A stretch of DNA of 33,955 nt from Lentisphaeria bacterium. GTDB lineage: Bacteria > Verrucomicrobiota > Lentisphaeria > Victivallales > Victivallaceae. The stretch lies in NCBI GenBank assembly GCA_018265615.1, contig JABLYX010000053.1, positions 1 to 33,955 on the forward strand. The letters run 5' to 3'. The first letter of the stretch is position 1, and every line of letters begins with the position of its first letter. The notes under the pieces are model-generated. The model ran no database searches. It was not told the origin of the DNA and was given only the letters and a program-made list of their open reading frames with translations. The position numbers and the translations under genes are program-made. This document shows positions 1 to 7,867 of the stretch, piece by piece.

Positions 1-16
1 TCACATACTTCGCATT

Positions 17-1126
17 ATGCGCATGAGGTTCACACTGATAGAGCTTCCGGCGGTGAAAAATATTCATACCCCTTTGTCCGCCCTGCGTAAAAGAGAGGGG
101 ATCGGGGGAGAGAAAGCGGTGAACAGCACCGCGTCTCTCCCCGTACCAACCGGCCCAATAGCGACCCCTGGGGAGATCATCGCCGCGCACCGTTGCATCC
201 GCTCGGCAAACGGCGAACCGGAGCGGAAACGCGATGGGATCTTTCCGCAGAAAAGCGGGAAGATCCCGTCGCGTTTCCGCGGCTCTTTCTCCCCGCACCG
301 GCCACCCGGTGCCGAGTATGACTCCGGGCGTTACCCGGCACCGGCACCTTGCCGGACGCAGGGGGTGCGGGGGGCGGCGGACACGCCCCCCGCATCTCCC
401 GGCTCCCGCAACATTGCGTGCCCCTGCTTCACGCTCATAGAGCTGCTCGTGGTGATCGCGATCATCGCGATCCTGGCGGCGATGCTGCTGCCCGCGCTGA
501 ACAAGGCGCGGGACCGGGCGAAAGCCATGACCTGCCTTGCGAACCTGAAGCAGTTCGGGTCGGCGGGCTTCCTGTATGCGCAGGGCAGCAACGATTACTG
601 GATTCCGGCCAACACGCATAAGGACAACACCTGCAACCTCTACTATCACAACGACGCTTTCCGCAGACTGCTGGGACAGCCGTCCGTCGCCGAAGTCTAC
701 GACGGCTCCGACAACCAGACGAAGAAATATTTCAGACGGGAGATTCTCTGCCCGGTTTCGTACGGCGTTCTGGAAGGGCCCGGCAAATGGGGGCTGCCGC
801 AGTATTCCTACGGCGTCAGCTACAATGACCTCTTTGATGCGGAGAACGCGGCGTTTAGGGAGGAGGCGTTCAAGCTGACCCGGCTCGTGCGGCCCGGAAC
901 TTCGGTCGCTTTCAGCGACGCGCTCGACGTGCTTGTCTACAACTTCGATGCATCCGCCTCCAACGGTTACTTCATGAAGGGGGAGAGCAAGCTCTCCGGC
1001 GCGGCCGCCCCGCGTCACGGCGGCCGGATGAACGCGCTCTTCTTCGACGGCCACGCGGCCGCGCTCGAGTGGCAGAAGGTGAAGTTCGACGGAACCCGGC
1101 TGTACAAACGCTTTTATGAACGCTGA
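17..1126 (+). CDS. Pseudopilin-like protein with an in-frame N-terminal insertion
   Basis: A 369-residue protein whose pilin-type helix (FTLIELLVVIAIIAILAAM) begins only near residue 138. A first, truncated FTLIEL copy sits at residues 5-10 and about 125 Pro/Arg/Gly-rich residues separate the two. The C-terminal part is the secreted body seen in such proteins and ends with an H-X9-DG signature (HGGRMNALFFDGH). The family is exported by a type II/type IV pilus-like route and is probably displayed at the cell surface; glycan binding is inference from the neighbours. The residue before the second FTLIEL is Cys, not the Gly expected by prepilin peptidase. The 5' part (about 50-425) is made of strong hairpins and looks inserted. 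The start could be ATG 17 or 23. The gene precedes a LamG-like gene and a GH13 gene with short gaps. Confidence 0.8.
   Translation: MRMRFTLIELPAVKNIHTPLSALRKREGIGGEKAVNSTASLPVPTGPIATPGEIIAAHRCIRSANGEPERKRDGIFPQKSGKIPSRFRGSFSPHRPPGAEYDSGRYPAPAPCRTQGVRGAADTPPASPGSRNIACPCFTLIELLVVIAIIAILAAMLLPALNKARDRAKAMTCLANLKQFGSAGFLYAQGSNDYWIPANTHKDNTCNLYYHNDAFRRLLGQPSVAEVYDGSDNQTKKYFRREILCPVSYGVLEGPGKWGLPQYSYGVSYNDLFDAENAAFREEAFKLTRLVRPGTSVAFSDALDVLVYNFDASASNGYFMKGESKLSGAAAPRHGGRMNALFFDGHAAALEWQKVKFDGTRLYKRFYER
50..425 (+). repeat. Hairpin-rich in-frame insertion element
   Basis: Four strong stem-loops lie in a row inside the 5' part of the pseudopilin gene: arms 105-121/127-142, 223-248/255-280 (26-bp stem, two G-T wobbles, loop AGAAAA), 306-314/336-344, and 366-376/384-394 (11-bp perfect stem, extendable with wobbles to 361/399). 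The stretch is flanked by two diverged copies of the FTLIEL coding sequence (about 29-48 and 429-448; 16 of 20 bases match). The reading frame stays open throughout. This resembles palindromic repeats that insert in frame into genes, such as the Rickettsia palindromic elements. Mobility is inferred, not shown. Confidence 0.6.
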
Positions 1127-1145
1127 ACGGAAAGGAGCGGAATTC

Positions 1146-1796
1146 ATGAAGAAATTCACAAACACTTTGCTTCTCTGCCTTCTCGCCTGCGTCGCCGGAG
1201 CGGCGGAAAAAACGGCTCCGCTCCTTGCGCTGCGCGGCGGTTCGCTCGACGGGGCCGCCCCCGCGAAGGTGTTCAAGGCGGTGAACGTGGAGCGCAAAGA
1301 CGGCATGCTCGGGTTCAACGGAAGGGATTCCGTGCTGGGCCTGAAACTGCCGGAAACGCCCGGCGCCTTTACCGTGGTTGCGGATGTCCTGCTGCCGGAG
1401 CTCCCGGAAAGAAGCGGGGCGATTTTCTCGCGGCCGGGCTTCCACAATATGATGGAGGTCGCTCCGGACGGACGGCTCCGCTTCACGATATTCGGCGCGG
1501 ATAAAAAGCGTTTCCGGAGCGCGCGTTCGGAGACGCTGATGCTCCCGGGGGTTCCGTTCCGGGTCGCCGGCGCGGTCGAACCCGGCGACGGCGGCGCGCT
1601 CCTCACGATCTATGTGAACGGCGTGGAGGCGGGGCGGGCCCGGCTGGAGGGCCCCGTCTATCCGTACGGCGATACGCTGACGGTCGGTTGCGCGGCTCCC
1701 GCCGGGAAGCACATGGCGCCCCTGGCGGTCGGAATCCGGAACCTCTGGGTGTTCAACCGGGCGCTGGATGGACGCGAAACGCTGGAATTGGAATAA
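1146..1796 (+). CDS. Secreted LamG/concanavalin A-like domain protein
   Basis: A 216-residue protein starting at ATG 1146, chosen because AAGGAG (1132-1137) lies 8 bases upstream and the start gives a clean signal peptide (MKKFTNTLLLCLLACVAGA). An upstream in-frame ATG at 1116 overlaps the previous gene and would bury the signal. The mature part looks like one LamG-type jelly roll: AFTVVADVLLP, a central strand pair, TIYVNGVEAGRARL, and the family's typical closing segment IRNLWVFNRALDG. Such domains usually bind glycans or protein partners outside the cell; no catalytic residues are evident. It lies 19 bases after the pseudopilin gene and 28 before the GH13 gene, so all are probably co-transcribed. 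The ligand is unknown. Confidence 0.75.
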   Translation: MKKFTNTLLLCLLACVAGAAEKTAPLLALRGGSLDGAAPAKVFKAVNVERKDGMLGFNGRDSVLGLKLPETPGAFTVVADVLLPELPERSGAIFSRPGFHNMMEVAPDGRLRFTIFGADKKRFRSARSETLMLPGVPFRVAGAVEPGDGGALLTIYVNGVEAGRARLEGPVYPYGDTLTVGCAAPAGKHMAPLAVGIRNLWVFNRALDGRETLELE

Positions 1797-1824
1797 AACC
1801 GGAAGAAAAAGGAGTCACCGACCC

Positions 1825-3309
1825 ATGTCACTGAAACTGATCGCCCTGCCGGCTGTGCTGCTCTTCGCTCTCTGCCTCCGCGGCGCCGGCGTGGATAACT
1901 CCGCCCTGATCCCCGAGCTGCTCGACGACGCGCGGGTGCGGCTCGAAACTCCGCGCCCCGGCGCGCCCGCCACACCCGACTGGGTGAAGAGTCTCATTAT
2001 CGTCGAAGTCAACATCTTCACCGGTTCGCCGGACCGGACCTTCGCCGGGATGGGCAGGGTGCTGGACCACCTCGCTGAGACCGGCGTCAACGCGATCTGG
2101 CTCACGCCGGTCAACGAACGCCCGCATTACGGGAACAACGGGCTCCACACGCTGAACAGCGAGCTGACCGGCACGACCGACGTTCCCGAACAGTGGCGGC
2201 GGGTCCGGGCGTTCGTCGACGAGGCGCACCGCCGGAACATCCGGGTCTTTCTCGACGTGGTGTCGTGGGGCGTGACGAAAAAAGCGCCGCTGTATCGCGA
2301 AAAGCCGGAGTGGTTTTCCGGCCCCTCGATCCCCGCGTACAACGGCTGGTTCTGGGACTGGACGAACCGGGAGCTGCGCGAATGGTTCAGCTCCCGCCTC
2401 GTCGACCTGATCATGATGACCGGCGCCGACGGCGTCCGCTGCGACAGCGCGCCGGGGTACGGCGGCTACGGCATCTACCGCACCGCGCGGGAGCGGCTGC
2501 TGTCGTTCGGGCGCAAGGTGGTTTTCATCTCGGAGCATCCGAGCGAACGCCGCGGCGTCTTCGACTTCGACCAACTCTCGTTCATGTATGAAAAGGGCGG
2601 GACCGGGACCCGCTTCCCGTGCCGGATCTTCATGGAGGAGAACATCGTGGACATCGTCAGGAGCGGCCGCCGCATGGGCAGCGTGGATGCGCAGTTCGAC
2701 CGCGCCGGAATCACGATGGACGGCGGCCGGGAGCGGTATTACACGTTCCCGCTCTCCTGCCACGACAACCGCGGCGCGCTGTCGCAGGGCGACCCGATCG
2801 TGTTCGGCTACCAGGCGCTTTTTTCGCCGTACATTCCGCTCTGGCTGCTTGGAGAGGAGTGGAACAACCCCGTCACCGTCGACGGGTGGCTGTGGCGCAA
2901 CCCGGTCCGCTGGGAACAGCTTGAGCCGAACCGCGGCTTCTTCGAGCTCGTCAAGCGGATGATCCGCATCCGCCGTTCGCATCCCGACATCTTCGAGTAT
3001 TTTCCCGCCGACCACCGGCAGGCGAACATCGGGAAGGTCGAGACCGACTGCCCGGAGCTGCTCCAGCCGTATGTGCGCTTCCGCAACGGGGTCGCGATCC
3101 TGGTCGTCCCGAACAACGGGAAGGAGGCGCGGACGCTCCGGATCTCGATCCCGTACCGCGAGGCCGGCCTCTCCGCCTCCCCGGTCGTTGTGACCGACCT
3201 GCTGGCCGGGCGCGAGATCGCGCGCGGAGCCTCTTCGCAGCTCGGCGCGTTCGAGGCCGCGATCCCCGCCGGGATGCTCGGGCTCTACAAGGTCGCCCCG
3301 GCGGAATGA
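1825..3309 (+). CDS. Atypical secreted GH13 (alpha-amylase clan) glycosidase
   Basis: A 494-residue protein starting at ATG 1825, with GGAG at 1811-1814 and a hydrophobic signal sequence; the upstream in-frame ATG at 1768 lies inside the previous gene. GH13 landmarks are present: the early barrel segment (GVNAIWLTPVNERP), conserved region II GADGVRCDSAPG with nucleophile Asp207, region III VFISEHPSE with acid/base Glu237, and region IV SCHDNRG with Asp314. Region I, usually DxVxNH, reads DVVSWG, so the conserved His is missing. The C-terminal part (about 400-494) resembles the GH13 beta domain. The protein is likely to act on an alpha-glucan or a related alpha-linked glycan in the periplasm or outside; altered region I suggests an unusual subfamily. 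Its stop overlaps the next start (ATGA). Confidence 0.78.
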   Translation: MSLKLIALPAVLLFALCLRGAGVDNSALIPELLDDARVRLETPRPGAPATPDWVKSLIIVEVNIFTGSPDRTFAGMGRVLDHLAETGVNAIWLTPVNERPHYGNNGLHTLNSELTGTTDVPEQWRRVRAFVDEAHRRNIRVFLDVVSWGVTKKAPLYREKPEWFSGPSIPAYNGWFWDWTNRELREWFSSRLVDLIMMTGADGVRCDSAPGYGGYGIYRTARERLLSFGRKVVFISEHPSERRGVFDFDQLSFMYEKGGTGTRFPCRIFMEENIVDIVRSGRRMGSVDAQFDRAGITMDGGRERYYTFPLSCHDNRGALSQGDPIVFGYQALFSPYIPLWLLGEEWNNPVTVDGWLWRNPVRWEQLEPNRGFFELVKRMIRIRRSHPDIFEYFPADHRQANIGKVETDCPELLQPYVRFRNGVAILVVPNNGKEARTLRISIPYREAGLSASPVVVTDLLAGREIARGASSQLGAFEAAIPAGMLGLYKVAPAE

Positions 3310-4166
3310 CGTCCGTCCGGCTGTGCGCCTGCCTCCTGGCGCTGCTCCCCGCCGTGCTGGCGGGGGAGGCCGTCCTCGACAACGGCCGGCTCCGGGCCGG
3401 CTTCGTGGATCCGGCGGAGCCGGGGCTCGGGTTCCGCTTCATCCGGGCCGGCTGGATCCGGACGCTCCGCCGGGCCGGGAGCGGCGCGGAGATCGTCCAC
3501 ACCCGGACGCTGTTCGACTTCCACCCCGCGTTCGGCGTCGCGCAGGAGATGGTCCCGGAGCTGGAACTGCCGGACGGCCGGGCGCTGAAGGTCGGCGTCG
3601 GGATCGTGAAGCCGAACCGTTCCAACTGGTTCAAATCCGAACTGGTCGAAGCGTTTCCGTGGGAGGTCGCGCGGCACGGGTTGCGGATCGAGGCGCGGCA
3701 GCTCTCCGGCGAACACGCCGGGTATGCGTATGAGCTCCGGCTCGGCGTCGGGCTGGAACCGGGCGCGCCGCGCCTCGTGTTCAGTCAGGAGCTGACGAAT
3801 ACGGGCCGCCGCCCCCTGCGCCTCGAAAGCTATCTCCACCCGTTTTTCCGCACGGCATACGGGCTGGACAGCTGCCGCTACGTCCTGCCGTTCCGGGCGG
3901 GGGAGGCGGTGGTCGCCGCGCCGCGGCGGCCGGACGGGCCGCGGAACGTTTCCGCCGGAGCGGTGCCGGACGGCTGCCGCTGGCTCGCCGCCGCGGACCT
4001 CGCCTCGGGATACCTCGCCGTGGCAGCCTCCGACACGCCGCTCTCCCGGAGCGTCTTCTGGCACAACGGACTCGACTGCTTCGCGGTTGAACCGTATGTC
4101 GCAATCGAGCTCCGCCCCGGTGAAACGAAGCGCTGGAAGTGGTTCCTCGCCATAAAAAGCCTCTGA
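3306..4166 (+). CDS. Secreted galactose-mutarotase-fold protein
   Basis: A 286-residue protein translated from an ATG overlapping the GH13 stop by four bases, so translational coupling is likely. It has a short signal peptide (LCACLLALLPAVLAG). The body resembles the aldose 1-epimerase/galactose mutarotase beta-sandwich: an opening strand pair with VLDNGRLRAGF, a central segment LVFSQELTNTGRRPLRLESYLHPFF, a late W-HNGLDCFAVEP strand and closing IELRPGETKRWKWFL. This fold also occurs as accessory or catalytic domains of polysaccharide-active enzymes. I cannot assign the catalytic His/Glu pair with certainty. Placed directly behind GH13, it may bind or epimerise the released sugar; that role is inference. 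Confidence 0.65.
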   Translation: MTSVRLCACLLALLPAVLAGEAVLDNGRLRAGFVDPAEPGLGFRFIRAGWIRTLRRAGSGAEIVHTRTLFDFHPAFGVAQEMVPELELPDGRALKVGVGIVKPNRSNWFKSELVEAFPWEVARHGLRIEARQLSGEHAGYAYELRLGVGLEPGAPRLVFSQELTNTGRRPLRLESYLHPFFRTAYGLDSCRYVLPFRAGEAVVAAPRRPDGPRNVSAGAVPDGCRWLAAADLASGYLAVAASDTPLSRSVFWHNGLDCFAVEPYVAIELRPGETKRWKWFLAIKSL

Positions 4167-4181
4167 CTGCCGCCCGGGGAT

Positions 4182-4209
4182 TTGACATCGGAGAAAATGC
4201 GGTTATATT
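4182..4209 (+). promoter_or_regulatory. Sigma-70-type promoter for the DUF134-NifX gene
   Basis: TTGACA at 4182-4187 and TATATT at 4204-4209 are separated by 16 bases, about 40 bases upstream of the DUF134-NifX start. A perfect palindrome follows directly after the -10 box. Confidence 0.7.
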
Positions 4210-4210
4210 A

Positions 4211-4224
4211 TGTGCATATGCACA
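4211..4224. promoter_or_regulatory. Perfect 14-bp palindromic operator candidate
   Basis: TGTGCATATGCACA is a perfect palindrome starting two bases after the -10 box, so it covers the expected transcription start. A repressor bound here would block initiation. The downstream gene itself has an HTH domain, which makes autoregulation possible; this is inference. Confidence 0.55.
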
Positions 4225-4248
4225 GAATGACGACAAAGGGAGCCGCGT

Positions 4249-5007
4249 ATGCCGCGCAATAAAAAGTGCCGCCGGGTCTGTCTGGATCCGGCCTGCCGGA
4301 TGTTCCGCGCCGCTTCGCGCGGGAAGCCGGTGGAATTGCGCCTGGACGAGCTCGAAGCGCTGCGGCTGGTGGATCTCGAGGAGTTCGACCAGCAGGAGGC
4401 GGCGGCGCGGATGGAGATTTCGCGCGGGACGCTTCAGCGGCTGCTCTACTCCGCGCACCGCCGGGTCGCGCTGGCGCTGACCGCCGGGCGCAGCATCGTG
4501 ATTTCCGATGGGGGAATCGCGGTTTCGGGACCCGCCGGATGCGACGCTTCCTGCCGTTTCTGCTGTCGAAAGAACCCGGGCGCGGCATCGGGCCGCTTCC
4601 CGGAAACCGGTAAAGGAGATACCATGATTATCGCAGTCACCTGTGAAAACGACAATGTGTTCCAGCACTTCGGACGCACCCCGGCCTTCGCGCTCTTCAC
4701 CGTCGAGGGGAACCGCCTGACCGGGCGCGTCGACGTCCCGACCGGAGAGAACGGCCACGGCGCGCTCGCCGGATTCCTGAAGGAGCGCAACGTCGATGTG
4801 CTGATCTGCGGCGGCATCGGCGGCGGCGCCCGGCAGGCGCTCGCGGATTGCGGGATCAAGCTGGTCGGCGGCGTCCGGGGCGACGTCACCGAGGCGGTCG
4901 GCAAATACGTGGCCGGGACGCTCGAAGCCGATCCGGAGTTCACCTGTAATCATCATCATGAGCACGGCCACGGCGAGGGCCACAGCTGCCAGTGCGGCAA
5001 ACACTGA
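4249..5007 (+). CDS. DUF134 (HTH)-NifX/NafY-type domain fusion protein
   Basis: A 252-residue protein. Residues 1-95 match the DUF134/UPF0251 family: a Cys-rich start (CRRVCLDPACRMF), ELEALRLVDLEEFDQQEAA, and a sigma-factor-like HTH (ISRGTLQRLLYSAHRRV). A Cys-rich linker (CDASCRFCC) follows. From Met126 it is a NifX/NafY-like dinitrogenase iron-molybdenum cofactor-type domain (MIIAVTCENDNVFQHFGRTPAFALF; LICGGIGGGARQAL). The last 20 residues are a His/Cys tail that should bind metal. DUF134 and NifX-like genes are often adjacent as separate genes; here they are one frame. A strong ribosome-binding site (AAAGGAG, 4613-4619) precedes the ATG of Met126 in the same frame, so a separate 127-residue NifX-like product is likely as well. 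No nif genes are near, so the role in metal or cofactor handling is not specific. Confidence 0.82.
   Translation: MPRNKKCRRVCLDPACRMFRAASRGKPVELRLDELEALRLVDLEEFDQQEAAARMEISRGTLQRLLYSAHRRVALALTAGRSIVISDGGIAVSGPAGCDASCRFCCRKNPGAASGRFPETGKGDTMIIAVTCENDNVFQHFGRTPAFALFTVEGNRLTGRVDVPTGENGHGALAGFLKERNVDVLICGGIGGGARQALADCGIKLVGGVRGDVTEAVGKYVAGTLEADPEFTCNHHHEHGHGEGHSCQCGKH
4613..4626 (+). promoter_or_regulatory. Internal ribosome-binding site and in-frame start
   Basis: AAAGGAG is followed four bases later by an ATG (4624-4626) that is codon 126 of the fusion gene and falls exactly at the start of the NifX-type domain. This layout is what a two-gene operon would have if the stop codon of the first gene were lost. 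Confidence 0.6.
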
Positions 5008-5032
5008 TCCGCTCCGCGCGCCGCGCAGGGGC

Positions 5033-7018
5033 TTATTTCAGCACGACCAGGTTGTAGAAGCATGGGTCGTAAGGGCGGAGGGCGAGGCCGCCGCCCCAAT
5101 GCAGGAAGCCCTTGCGGCCCGCTCCGTCGTTGTCGTTCACCAGGAGCGAGAAGAGGAAGCGGCTGCCGCTCCGCAGCTCGCCGGCGCCCAGCAGTGCGGC
5201 GGGAATGGCCAGGCGGTAGGTGTGCCGGCGCGCGTTCCCTTCGCCTTTTTCCTCGCGTACCGTGAGCTTCACGCCGCCGGCGGGGCCCGGTTCGCATCCG
5301 GCGGGCGGCGTTCGCCAGCAGGCTTCCGGGCCGCGGCCGGTCAGCGCGAAATCCAGTTCGACCCGGTCGGACGGGGAACCGTCCTCGCGGTCGAAATGAA
5401 AGCCGGCCTGGATTCCGTCGCTGCCCCAGCCGCGTTCGGCGCCGGGTGCGAGGCGGAAATGGTCGTCCGCCGTCCGCACGGTCAGGTACAGGCTGTCGCG
5501 GTCGTAATGCAGCTCGAAAGCTGCGTCAAGATCCTTGTTCCCCTGCCAGCCGGGATCGGCGAATTTGTAGTAACCGCCCCGCTGCGGCAGCGATACGGCG
5601 GCGGCCTTTTCCCCTTTCGGAACCGCCACCGCGATGTCGGGAGGCAGCCGGTAGTCGGCCCGTCCGGCCGGGGAGGCGGGTCGCCCGGACGTTCCGGCCA
5701 GTCTGACGCCCGTGAAATCGCCGCTCAGCAGAAGCGGCATTTCATCGACCGTAAGCTCGCAGCGTTCCGGTTCGTATTTCGCTTTGCGGTCGGCGGCCCA
5801 ATCGCGCCGGCCCCAGTACACCGGCAGCGGCGGCGTTCCGGCCCGGCGCATTTCAAACGTCTGCCTGCTGCCGGGAGCCCTCTCCCAGATGAGTCCGGTG
5901 CGGCGGCCGTCGCCGGTGCACCACATCGCCCGCACCTCCCGTCCGGCGTGCCGGAACCGCAGCACCCGGACCGACGGATCCCCCGTATCGAGCTCTCCGA
6001 GAAACTCCCCTTTGCGGACCAGCTCCGCCAGGTCGCGCATGACCAGCGCGGCCTGCTTCGGGGTGCCGTCGGCATTGAACAGGCCGAAATTGTGTTCGCG
6101 CTCCGTCACATCCCAGCCGTCGTCCTGCAGATCGTACCACCAGAGCCCCCGCAGGTTCGGCACCGTGCGCGCCAGCAGCAGCAGCCGCGCCAGATAGGCG
6201 GCGCACTGTCCGGCGGTGCGGCCGTGGGGACCGGAGAAGGAGGGGTAGCCCATTTCCGTGACGAAGACGGGCTTCCCTTTGCCGCCGTTATAGCGCCTGA
6301 TCATCTCATCCAGCTTCAGCATGCGCCTCTGCCATGCTTCCGGTGTGCCGTTCTCTCCCTGCTGCTGGAAGTTGTAGGTGTGGATGGAGAGGATGTCGCA
6401 GTAATCGGACATGCCGAGCTGCAGCAGTTTTTCGAAGTATTCGTCGCCGGTGCAGACTGAACCGGAGACGACCGCCGCATCGGGATCGCCCTCTTTCAGC
6501 GCAGGGCAGGCGGCTTTCAGGAGTTTCATGTAGCTTTCGGCGTCGCCGCGCCCCCGTTTGGCGGGATTCATGCCGCAGCCGCCGTCCCACTCGTTCCACA
6601 CCTGATACCAGGAGACTCCCCGGCCGCGCAGCCCCGCTGCGATCTGCCCGGCGTAGCGGGCGTAGGCGGCCACGGCCCCGTCACTGCGCGGATAGTCGCC
6701 GCCATCGTAAAAATGGTTGTTGTAGGCGAGAATTCCCAGCACCGGCAGGCCGTTTTCCTCCGCCGCGCCGGCGATCCTCCGGAACAGGTCCGGGACGGCC
6801 ACGGCGGCGCGACGCCGTTCCGCGAGCTTCCACGGCAGGTCCTCGCGGATGGTGTTCAGGCCGCAGGCACGGGCCAGGGCGGGATCGACCTCGAGCATTC
6901 CCTTGTCCTGCGTGAAGTGGACGGTTGCGCCGAGCAGGAACTCCTCCGGCTCTTCAGCTCTCACGCAGAACGGGGCGGCCGCGACGGCGAGACACTGGAT
7001 GATGGTTCTGATATTCAA
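5033..7018 (-). CDS. Secreted clan GH-A glycosidase with CBM9-like C-terminal domain
   Basis: A 661-residue protein. It starts at TTG (7018) preceded by AAGGAG with 7-base spacing, and carries a signal peptide ending near CVRA-E. Residues about 25-330 form a TIM barrel with the clan GH-A pair: acid/base Glu143 in QVWNEWD and nucleophile Glu255 in VFVTEMGYP, plus SIHTYNF and LWWYDLQDDGW. This resembles GH39/GH5-like or related GH-A families; I cannot fix the family. A middle beta region follows. The C-terminal 170 residues (LDAAFELHYDRDSLYLTVRTADDHF, GSDGIQAGFHFD, FLFSLLVNDNDG) look like a CBM9/DOMON-type sugar-binding domain. It lies 22 bases after the pseudopilin gene on the same strand. The substrate is unknown. 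Confidence 0.82.
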   Translation of the reverse strand: MNIRTIIQCLAVAAAPFCVRAEEPEEFLLGATVHFTQDKGMLEVDPALARACGLNTIREDLPWKLAERRRAAVAVPDLFRRIAGAAEENGLPVLGILAYNNHFYDGGDYPRSDGAVAAYARYAGQIAAGLRGRGVSWYQVWNEWDGGCGMNPAKRGRGDAESYMKLLKAACPALKEGDPDAAVVSGSVCTGDEYFEKLLQLGMSDYCDILSIHTYNFQQQGENGTPEAWQRRMLKLDEMIRRYNGGKGKPVFVTEMGYPSFSGPHGRTAGQCAAYLARLLLLARTVPNLRGLWWYDLQDDGWDVTEREHNFGLFNADGTPKQAALVMRDLAELVRKGEFLGELDTGDPSVRVLRFRHAGREVRAMWCTGDGRRTGLIWERAPGSRQTFEMRRAGTPPLPVYWGRRDWAADRKAKYEPERCELTVDEMPLLLSGDFTGVRLAGTSGRPASPAGRADYRLPPDIAVAVPKGEKAAAVSLPQRGGYYKFADPGWQGNKDLDAAFELHYDRDSLYLTVRTADDHFRLAPGAERGWGSDGIQAGFHFDREDGSPSDRVELDFALTGRGPEACWRTPPAGCEPGPAGGVKLTVREEKGEGNARRHTYRLAIPAALLGAGELRSGSRFLFSLLVNDNDGAGRKGFLHWGGGLALRPYDPCFYNLVVLK

Positions 7019-7040
7019 CGGTTTTCTCCTTATGTTCCCG

Positions 7041-7787
7041 TCAGCGGATCACGTAGTTGAATTCCGCATCCGCGGCGAATTCCCCGGAGCTTTTCTGCCC
7101 GACATGGTTGTCGCCGAACAGGATGTTCGCCCGGCCGCTGTGGCGGATGCCGACTCCCTTCGCCGTGCCGGAAGTCAGCAGCCGGCCGGTGCCGGCCGGG
7201 ATGAAATAGACTTCGTCGTAGCTGCCCTGAACCACCGCCACGGCGGAATCGGCTCCCAGCAGCGTTCTGCTGTCGATATACTGCTCCCGGCGGGAGTAGA
7301 ACACCTCGCCGTCCTTGCAGGAGGTGATCCCCGCCCCTTTCCAGCTCGCGGAGCCCTGCTGCAGGCCATAGCTGTTGGTTCCGTCCGCCGCTTCGATGCC
7401 GGGAGAAAGGGTGTCGGCCGGGCAGTTGGCGAATCCGCGCCTGCCACTGCCGGGCGGTTCCGCATAACCCAGCTCCCCGAGCAGGCTCCGCCATGTCCGG
7501 CGCAGGGCGACTGTCGGATACTGGGCCTTGGCCGGCATCACCCAGCCGCCGAAATCCGCGGAATATTGGGTGAACAGCAGACCGCACTGCTTCAGGTTGT
7601 TCACACAGCTGATGCTTCTGGCCCTGTCCCGCGCCTTGTTCAGGGCCGGGAGCAGCATCGCCGCGAGAATCGCGATGATCGCGATCACGACGAGGAGTTC
7701 GATGAGCGTGAAACGGCGCGATTTGCGGGAAGCCGCGGAGAGCGGGGCGGTGCCGGACGGAAGATGGCTGTGATACTGTTTCATCAT
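7041..7787 (-). CDS. Pseudopilin-like secreted protein
   Basis: A 248-residue protein with a 25-residue basic leader, then FTLIELLVVIAIIAILAAM and LLPALNKARDRA, the pilin helix typical of Lentisphaerota/Planctomycetota type II secretion-like proteins. The soluble part contains a paired-Cys region and ends with HSGRANILFGDNH, a variant of the H-X9-DG signature with Asn for Gly. The residue before Phe is Arg rather than Gly. It is the middle gene of a minus-strand set: regulator (8931-7864), this gene, glycosidase (7018-5033). The start has GAAGGA 5-10 bases upstream of two adjacent ATGs. Likely a surface or pseudopilus component; glycan binding is inference. Confidence 0.85.
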   Translation of the reverse strand: MMKQYHSHLPSGTAPLSAASRKSRRFTLIELLVVIAIIAILAAMLLPALNKARDRARSISCVNNLKQCGLLFTQYSADFGGWVMPAKAQYPTVALRRTWRSLLGELGYAEPPGSGRRGFANCPADTLSPGIEAADGTNSYGLQQGSASWKGAGITSCKDGEVFYSRREQYIDSRTLLGADSAVAVVQGSYDEVYFIPAGTGRLLTSGTAKGVGIRHSGRANILFGDNHVGQKSSGEFAADAEFNYVIR

Positions 7788-7813
7788 GATGATCCTTCGG
7801 GGTTGAACATGAT

Positions 7814-7867
7814 TCGGTCATACGGATATTATGGCCGATGTAAGCAGGGTGCGGAATGTCTGCTTAC
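7814..7867. promoter_or_regulatory. Two adjacent inverted repeats between regulator and pseudopilin genes
   Basis: GTAAGCAG (7840-7847) and CTGCTTAC (7860-7867) form a perfect 8-bp inverted repeat overlapping the regulator's stop codon. TCGGTCATA (7814-7822) and TATGGCCGA (7830-7838) form a second, 9-bp one with one wobble. On the minus strand no T-run follows, so operators for the upstream regulator are as likely as an attenuator or RNA-processing hairpin. A CATAAT/TAATAT -10-like sequence lies in the second repeat on the minus strand, but I see no good -35. Confidence 0.4.
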
